From NCBI GenBank assembly GCA_002841685.1, contig PHAM01000016.1:1-34104 (forward strand): a stretch of 34,104 nt of DNA, given 5' to 3'. A model generated the notes under the pieces. That model was not told the origin of the DNA and did not search any database. It saw only the letters and a list, made by a program, of their open reading frames with translations. Positions 28,321-34,104 of this stretch are shown piece after piece (the stretch's first letter is position 1; each line of letters opens with the position of its first letter). This DNA comes from Elusimicrobia bacterium HGW-Elusimicrobia-2 (GTDB taxonomy: Bacteria; CG03). The position numbers and the translations under genes are program-made.

Positions 28321-30398
28321 TCCGGAGGCAGGGGAGCTTTTTTTATCTTTAATCTGAAGCGGCAGTCAAGGCAGCGCTTTGCTTCGGCGACAGCCGTGTC
28401 GTCGTTAAAGCACAATTCCACCTGCGAAAAATTGTTAAGTCTTTTTTCCACGGGCAGCGTTTGTGAAGATGTCCTTTCCCTGAAGGCAAAGCGTTCTTCT
28501 TTCTGAAAAGCGCTTTCTTCGGTTTCGGGTTTTGCAAGTAGATAGTCTATTTGTCCATCACCGCCCATGAATTTGTCCATTTCCGAGGCCGCGTGCCGTC
28601 CCGCCTGTATGGCGTCTATGACGGTGGCCGGACCGCTTACGGCATCTCCTCCGGCGAAAACGCCCTCTATCCCGCAGGAAAGGGTTTTAGTATCGGCCTC
28701 AATAAGGCCTTTTTTGTTGAGCGTCACTTCAAGCGTTTCAGGCAAATCCGTTTTTTGGCCTATCGCGAACACAAAGGTGTCGGTTTTTGTTGTAAATTCA
28801 CTTCCTTCCACGGGAACAGGCCTTTTCCTGCCGCTTTCGTCAGGGTCCCCGAGAGCCATTTTGACGCATTTAATTGTTAATTTGTCGTCCGAACGTGTTA
28901 TGGCCAGGGGATTTGTCAGGAAATTTATTTTTATACCTTCCTTCAGCGCTTCTTCTATTTCTTCTTTTGCCGCCGGCATTTCCTCCCGTCCCCGGCGATA
29001 AAGTATTGTCACTTCTTCGGCGCCCGTTCTGAGAACGCAGCGCGCCGAATCTATAGCGACATTGCCGCCCCCGGTAATGGTTACGGATTTTCCGTAATTT
29101 GTTTTCTCGCCGGTGTTAATTGCCCCGAGCAGGGATATTCCGTCCGTTACGCCCTCAGGAAGGTCACTGCCCTGAATGGGCATTTTTGTTCCCTTGCCTG
29201 TTCCGGGGGCAAGGAACACGGAGTTGAACCCGCTGCTTAAAAGTTCTTTTGCGGAGGTTATTTCGGTGTTGCACTTTATTTGAACGCCTATTTTTTTTAT
29301 TTCCCTTATTTCACCGCCCAGAATTGCAGAGGGCAGCCGGTATTCGGGTATTCCTGTTCTCATCATGCCGCCGGGGTGAGCTGATTTCTCAAATACGGTA
29401 ACGCTGTGTCCCTTAAGGCGCAGGAACCACGCCGCCGAAAGGCCGGCCGGCCCGGAACCAACAATTGCCGCCTTTCTCCCCGTGTCGGGAGAGATATTTA
29501 GTTTTTTACGCCATGAACCGTTGTCTTTTTCGGCGACGAATTTTTTTAATTCCCTTATGGAGATAGGGCTGTTGATTTCGCCGCGCCTGCATTTTTCTTC
29601 GCAGGGATGAGTGCAAACGCATCCGAGAGTGTGCGGGAAAGGCACTTTTTCTCTTATCAAATCAAGCGCTTCCCTGAAGTTTTTGCCAGCTATGAGTTTT
29701 ACATAACGCGACACTTCTATTCCGGCCGGACATGAGCCGGTGCAGGGAAGCAGTGTTTTTTCGCGGTCTTTCTCGTCGTAATGTATTTTATCCCGTAAGG
29801 CGCCCGTCGGACAAACTTCAACGCATGCCAGGCAGAATCTGCAATCGGAATCCATGAGGCCTTTTCCTGACGATGTGTTCACGCAGGTGTTTATTCCGCG
29901 TCCCATCATGCCTATGACAGACGCCTTTCTGATTTCCCTGCACATTTCGACGCATTTGCCGCAGAGTATGCATTTGTTCATATCTCTTGTGAAGAGAGGA
30001 TCATCCGTGGCGGACGGGCGGCGGGTTTTTTCAAAATTAAATCCGGGAAGAAGACAGGTTTCCCCTATCATGTCCGCAACTTTTTTCAGAGCGGTGTTTT
30101 CGTCAGGCTGGCCGTCAAATTCGCTCTGTATCAGCCACATGTTGTTTTGACGGAGTTTTTTCAGGCGGGGAGAATTTGTGATTACGGTCATACCTTCCGC
30201 GGCGAGAGTGGAACAGGACGCGGGGTTTCCCTTTAACCCGTCTATTTCAACAACGCAAAGCCGGCATGCGGCTTTGGGCTTCATCTCCGGATGATAGCAC
30301 AAATTAGGTATGTATATCCCCGCGCCCAGAGCTGCCTCAAGAACGCTGGATCCTTTTTTGGCGCGCACCTTTTTTCCGTCTATGGATAGAGTTGTCAT
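28314..30398 (-). CDS. HydA-N-terminal-like ferredoxin domain fused to GltD/NfnB-like FAD- and NADPH-dependent oxidoreductase (StnC-like)
   Basis: N-terminal [2Fe-2S] (LCYHPEMKPKAACRLCVVEIDG...ASCST), two [4Fe-4S] (CILCGKCVEMCREI; CRFCLACVEVCPTGAL), GltD region (CTGSCPAGIEVSRYVKLI...GCVCTHPCEEKCRR, AIVGSGPAGLSAAWFLRLKGHSVTVFEK, ITGGGNVAIDSARCVLRTGAEEVTILYRR). Confidence 0.88.
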   Translation of the reverse strand: MTTLSIDGKKVRAKKGSSVLEAALGAGIYIPNLCYHPEMKPKAACRLCVVEIDGLKGNPASCSTLAAEGMTVITNSPRLKKLRQNNMWLIQSEFDGQPDENTALKKVADMIGETCLLPGFNFEKTRRPSATDDPLFTRDMNKCILCGKCVEMCREIRKASVIGMMGRGINTCVNTSSGKGLMDSDCRFCLACVEVCPTGALRDKIHYDEKDREKTLLPCTGSCPAGIEVSRYVKLIAGKNFREALDLIREKVPFPHTLGCVCTHPCEEKCRRGEINSPISIRELKKFVAEKDNGSWRKKLNISPDTGRKAAIVGSGPAGLSAAWFLRLKGHSVTVFEKSAHPGGMMRTGIPEYRLPSAILGGEIREIKKIGVQIKCNTEITSAKELLSSGFNSVFLAPGTGKGTKMPIQGSDLPEGVTDGISLLGAINTGEKTNYGKSVTITGGGNVAIDSARCVLRTGAEEVTILYRRGREEMPAAKEEIEEALKEGIKINFLTNPLAITRSDDKLTIKCVKMALGDPDESGRKRPVPVEGSEFTTKTDTFVFAIGQKTDLPETLEVTLNKKGLIEADTKTLSCGIEGVFAGGDAVSGPATVIDAIQAGRHAASEMDKFMGGDGQIDYLLAKPETEESAFQKEERFAFRERTSSQTLPVEKRLNNFSQVELCFNDDTAVAEAKRCLDCRFRLKIKKAPLPPEK

Positions 30399-32146
30399 TT
30401 TATGGCTTTAAAATCGCAGGCCGCGAAACAGGCCATGCATTTTATACATTTCTCTTTATTTATTTCGGCGGTTCTGCCTTTTTCCCATTCTATCGCGCCT
30501 ACGGGACACGACGTGCTGCATTTTCCGCACTTCACGCATTTTTCCTCAATAACTTCGAATTTTACAAGCTCCACACAAGTGTTGGCGTCGCACACACGGT
30601 TGTTTATATGTTCCTCATATTCCCGGCGGAAATATTTCAACGTTGTGAGCACGGGATTCGGCGCGGTGTTACCGAGACCGCACAGGGCCGTTGATTTTAT
30701 TGTTTCGCACATCTCCTTGAGAAAATCAAGATCTCTTGTTTCTCCCCTGCCTTTTGTTATTTTATCAAGCACTTCATACATTCTTTTCAAACCTATTCTG
30801 CAGGGCACGCACTTTCCGCAGGATTCGGCGACAGTGAAACCGAGAAAGAATTTCGCGATGTCAACCATGCACGTTTTTTCATCCATCACAATAAAGCCCC
30901 CGCTTCCCATTATTGCCCCCGTTTTGGCAAGAGCCTTATAATCTATGGGGGTGCTTAGAAGCGTTTCGGGGAGACAACCGCCTGAAGGGCCGCCTATCTG
31001 CACGGCCTTCAGTTTGCTTCTTTTGCTCTTGAGCCCGCCTCCGGGGCCGTAGATAAGATTTTTTATCGTTGTGCCCATCGGGATTTCAACGAGCCCCGTG
31101 TTTCTCACTTTGCCGGCCAGCGCGAACACTTTCGTTCCCTTGCTTTCGGCGGAGCCGATGGCGCTGAACCAGTCCGCGCCGTTGTTTATTATGTGAGGGA
31201 TATTGGCGAGAGTTTCAACGTTATTTATGACGGTGGGTTTACCCCACAGGCCTTTTTGAGCCGGGAAGGGCGGCCTGGGTTTGGGTGTCCCGCGTTTTCC
31301 TTCAATTGACGCCAGAAGCGCGGTTTCCTCGCCGCAGACAAAAGCTCCGGCGCCTTTTTTTATTGACAGCTTGAACGAAAAATCGCTTTTCAGAATATTG
31401 TTTCCGAGAAATCCTCTTTCTTCCGCCTGTTTCAGGGCTTTGTTCAATCTCTCTATGGCCAGCGGGTATTCTGCGCGGCAGTAGATATATCCTTCGTTCG
31501 CTCCTATCGCATACCCGGCGATTATCATGCCTTCAATAACCGATTGCGGGTCGCCTTCAAGGATGCTTCTGTCCATAAAAGCCCCGGGATCTCCCTCATC
31601 GGCGTTGCACACCATGTATTTAACGCCGCTCTTTTCTTTATGGCAGAATTCCCATTTTAATCCGGTGCTGAAGCCCGCGCCGCCCCGGCCCCGAAGGCCG
31701 GATTTTTTTATTTCGTCTATGATTTTTTCAGGAGGCAGGGGGATGGCTTTTTTCAGCGCCTCAAAACCTCCCGTGCCGATGTATTCGTCAATGTTCTCGG
31801 GATCGATCTCGCCGCAGTTTTTCAGAACGACTCTTGTCTGGTTAGCGAAAAATTCCTCGTAGCTTTTTCCCGCCGTTAGAGCGGCAGCGGGCGTGTTTTT
31901 TACAAGGTGACTTTCCGTTATTTTTTTTACATCCGCCGGTTTTACATGTTCGTAAGTGACGCGTTTGCCGTCGGTGATTATATCCACCAGCACATCGCGG
32001 AAAAGCCCCCTGTCTCCCGTTTTTACCAAATTAAATTTGCCGCGGAGATTCAGGCGTTTCAGCTCTGATTTAAAAATTTCTATAACTTCCCCGGCTCCCG
32101 CCGATAAACCGCTTGTGCCGGCACAGACGAGTATCCTGTTTTTCAT
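30395..32146 (-). CDS. NuoF/HydB-like FMN- and NAD(H)-binding flavoprotein subunit with C-terminal 2x[4Fe-4S] ferredoxin (StnB-like)
   Basis: SGLRGRGGAGFSTGLKWEFCHKE, CNADEGDPGAFMDRSILEGDP, GAGAFVCGEETALLASIEGKRGTPKPRPPFPAQKGLWGKPTVINNVETLANIP, ESCGKCVPCRIGLKRMYEVLD; C-terminal CVKCGKCSTSCPVGAIE and CIKCMACFAACDFKAIK. Confidence 0.92.
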   Translation of the reverse strand: MKNRILVCAGTSGLSAGAGEVIEIFKSELKRLNLRGKFNLVKTGDRGLFRDVLVDIITDGKRVTYEHVKPADVKKITESHLVKNTPAAALTAGKSYEEFFANQTRVVLKNCGEIDPENIDEYIGTGGFEALKKAIPLPPEKIIDEIKKSGLRGRGGAGFSTGLKWEFCHKEKSGVKYMVCNADEGDPGAFMDRSILEGDPQSVIEGMIIAGYAIGANEGYIYCRAEYPLAIERLNKALKQAEERGFLGNNILKSDFSFKLSIKKGAGAFVCGEETALLASIEGKRGTPKPRPPFPAQKGLWGKPTVINNVETLANIPHIINNGADWFSAIGSAESKGTKVFALAGKVRNTGLVEIPMGTTIKNLIYGPGGGLKSKRSKLKAVQIGGPSGGCLPETLLSTPIDYKALAKTGAIMGSGGFIVMDEKTCMVDIAKFFLGFTVAESCGKCVPCRIGLKRMYEVLDKITKGRGETRDLDFLKEMCETIKSTALCGLGNTAPNPVLTTLKYFRREYEEHINNRVCDANTCVELVKFEVIEEKCVKCGKCSTSCPVGAIEWEKGRTAEINKEKCIKCMACFAACDFKAIK

Positions 32147-32613
32147 CCCGTTTTTTTCCTGTACCCGTCCAGAATCTCATCAACTTTCTGTATTGTGCAG
32201 TTGCCGTAAAAATCGTTGTCTATCATTATGGCCGGCGCCATTCCGCAGCAGCCCAGGCACGCAACCCGTTCGGGAGAAAACAATCCGTCGGTGGTGGTTC
32301 CGTTTTCTTTTACTTTCAGCGTAGTCAGAATATAATTGAGAATCTGTTTCCCGCCCATGACGTGGCAGGCTGTTCCCTGACAGACCTTTATTGTGTGTTT
32401 TCCCGGCGGTTCGGTGCGGAATTGCGCGTAAAAAGTTATCACCTCGTATATTTCTACGCTGGGGATATCTAGCTTTTCGGCGATAAGTTTTACGGCGTCT
32501 GCACGGATATAGCCATATTCTGTCTGCATATCCTGAAGAAGTGGAATGAGCGCGCCTTTTTCGGCAGCGTGTTTTTTTATTATTTTTTCCGCTTTCTCTA
32601 TATCAATATTCAT
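32143..32613 (-). CDS. NuoE/HydC-like thioredoxin-fold [2Fe-2S] subunit (StnA-like)
   Basis: LIPLLQDMQTEYGYIRADAVKLIAEKLDIPSVEIYEVITFYAQF...VCQGTACHVMGG...VACLGCCGMAPAIMID; all four cluster Cys present. Confidence 0.93.
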   Translation of the reverse strand: MNIDIEKAEKIIKKHAAEKGALIPLLQDMQTEYGYIRADAVKLIAEKLDIPSVEIYEVITFYAQFRTEPPGKHTIKVCQGTACHVMGGKQILNYILTTLKVKENGTTTDGLFSPERVACLGCCGMAPAIMIDNDFYGNCTIQKVDEILDGYRKKTG

Positions 32614-32641
32614 TTTTTTTCTTCAAAATCCCCTATTATTA

Positions 32642-32725
32642 CGGGAGCAGAGAATGTTTTGCACTTCGTCATATTGCTCCCGACGAATAAGTATGCCGAC
32701 ATCTGTAAAACATTACCCGCTCCCC
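32642..32725. repeat. Imperfect palindrome upstream of the NuoE-like gene (leader structure or REP/MITE-like)
   Basis: cgggagcagagaatgttttgca (32642-32663) pairs at 17 of 22 positions with tgtaaaacattacccgctcccc (32704-32725). Nested TTCGTC/GACGAA stem at 32665-32670 and 32682-32687. Confidence 0.55.
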
Positions 32726-32856
32726 TTAGCAAGTTCAGGGAATAGTTTATAAATTTAATTTGCTAAAAGCAATTGGAAATTATACAATTTTCCCAGTGGA
32801 AGGTTTCTTCACCTGCCTGAAAAAAAGGGAGAAAGTATGAAGCGTCTGCGCAAAAA

Positions 32857-33999
32857 ATGAAAAACAAGGAAGAAAAGAAAATATGCGTCCACATAGTCAC
32901 GACCCTCGAGCTGGGCGGCGCGCAGCAGAACACGCTTTTCACCGTCGCGAACATGAGCGCTTTTCGCGGCGTTCTGATAGCCGGCCGCGAGGGCATGACA
33001 GAACCCGGGGGAATTGAGGTTTACCGGATAGGCTCTCTTGTCAGGGAAATAAATCCATTTAAGGATATCGCCGCCTTTTTTTCGCTTTACCGCATCTTAA
33101 GGAAGTTGAAACCTCATATAGTCCACACTCATTCATCCAAGGCGGGTATCCTCGGGCGCTGGGCGGCTTTTTTCGCGCGTGTTCCCGTTATCATCCACAC
33201 CTTTCACGGCTTCGGTTTTAACGACAGGCAGAAACCACGTGTGAGAAAAACCTATATTCGGGCGGAAAAGATGACAGCTAAAATATCCACCGCTCTTTTC
33301 GCCGTGTCAAAAAACAACCTTGAAAAAGCCGTTTCTCTGGGCATTTGCCCGGTGGAGAAGATATCGGTGGTTCATTCGGGGATAGACATGAAGGCATGGG
33401 AAGGGAATATTCCGCGCGCTGACGCGAAAAAAAGTTTCGGCATAGCGAAGGATGTTCCCGTCGTGGGAATGGCCGCCTGCTTTAAGGAGCAGAAGGCGCC
33501 GCTGGATTTTATAGAGGCTGCCGAGCGCGTAAAAAAGCTCAATCCCCGGACGAAATTCATTATTGTCGGCGACGGTATTCTCCGTGAGGAAATAGAAAAA
33601 AGCATTTACAGGCATCGTCTGGGCGATGATGTGATACTCGCCGGCTGGCGGACGGACATGGAAAAAGTCCTCCCCGCTTTTGACGTGAATGTCCTGACCT
33701 CGCTCTGGGAAGGCCTTCCGAGGGTGTCTCTTGAGGCGGGGGCCTGCCTGATACCGCAGGTGCTCAGCGATGTTGACGGCGTTTCCGAGATAATAGAAGA
33801 CGGCGTCACGGGTTATCTTGTCGCGCCGCATGATATTGAAACATTTGTCGAGCGTATAGATTTTCTTATAAAAAACCCCGATCAGGGCAGGGTGCTCGCC
33901 CATAGACTCAGGAAAAAGCTCACGGGGGATTTTGACATCAGGGCAATGGTGAGGCTCATAGAAGAGAAATACGCCGGAATCATGGGCTCCCGCAATTGA
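32857..33999 (+). CDS. Glycosyltransferase family 4
   Basis: CVHIVTTLELGGAQQNTLFTVANM, KPHIVHTHSSKAGILGRWAAFFARVPVIIHTFHGFGF, VVHSGIDMKAW, VGMAACFKEQKAPLDFIEAAERV, ALWEGLPR-type motif LTSLWEGLPRVSLEAGAC. Confidence 0.93.
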   Translation: MKNKEEKKICVHIVTTLELGGAQQNTLFTVANMSAFRGVLIAGREGMTEPGGIEVYRIGSLVREINPFKDIAAFFSLYRILRKLKPHIVHTHSSKAGILGRWAAFFARVPVIIHTFHGFGFNDRQKPRVRKTYIRAEKMTAKISTALFAVSKNNLEKAVSLGICPVEKISVVHSGIDMKAWEGNIPRADAKKSFGIAKDVPVVGMAACFKEQKAPLDFIEAAERVKKLNPRTKFIIVGDGILREEIEKSIYRHRLGDDVILAGWRTDMEKVLPAFDVNVLTSLWEGLPRVSLEAGACLIPQVLSDVDGVSEIIEDGVTGYLVAPHDIETFVERIDFLIKNPDQGRVLAHRLRKKLTGDFDIRAMVRLIEEKYAGIMGSRN

Positions 34000-34104
34000 T
34001 TTTTTTTTTGAGGGAACGGCAAATACATCGTAACCCCTTTTATTTGAAAAAGCAATTTTTTTCTTAAGCAAAGAACAAAGATCAACAGGCGGGATCATAG
34101 CAAT

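Noticed and set aside
28567-29001. 144-aa + strand ORF opposite the GltD-like gene
   Set aside because: Ser/Pro-rich shadow frame; the - strand frame carries clear Fe-S and FAD motifs.
32857-33999. Glycosyltransferase as part of the Stn-like operon or a polysaccharide locus
   Set aside because: It is on the opposite strand from the Stn-like genes, and the window ends before any further glycan genes can be seen.
1-34104. tRNA, rRNA, CRISPR arrays and prophage genes
   Set aside because: None recognised by eye on either strand; a tRNAscan/Infernal run would be needed to exclude small RNA genes formally.

Overview
This 34.1-kb bacterial window is gene-dense, probably from a MAG, and I cannot assign a phylum. 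On the + strand it carries: (i) a branched-chain amino-acid block (3' end of a citramalate/2-isopropylmalate synthase-family gene, a ComEA-like HhH protein, ilvD, ilvB, ilvN); (ii) two type II toxin-antitoxin pairs; (iii) nadB and uvrA; (iv) a tightly packed run dedA, polA, amidase, metallophosphoesterase, Ser/Thr kinase, TPR-TM-HEAT protein, dprA, topA, xer recombinase, thpR; (v) a CodA-like amidohydrolase next to a two-subunit molybdenum hydroxylase; (vi) an SNase-like lipoprotein; and (vii) a family 4 glycosyltransferase. On the - strand is a three-gene NuoE/NuoF/HydA-N+GltD flavoprotein operon. Its domain layout matches the Sporomusa-type (Stn) or Bfu-class electron-bifurcating transhydrogenases, but several expected Fe-S ligand motifs are missing. 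The most distinctive non-coding signal is a set of REP/MITE-like palindromes with GGGAC/GTCC or GGGGTCAGG cores. They sit at the 3' ends of genes, bracket one TA cassette, and in two cases appear to supply the C-terminal codons of the upstream protein (UvrA and the CodA-like protein). I see no CRISPR array, rRNA, tRNA, phage module or transposase gene. I do not find a clearly new multi-gene system. The best leads are the cluster-depleted Stn-like complex, the REP-bracketed TA cassette, the kinase/TPR-HEAT pair coupled to dprA by a 9-G tract, and the CodA-like protein with altered catalytic residues.
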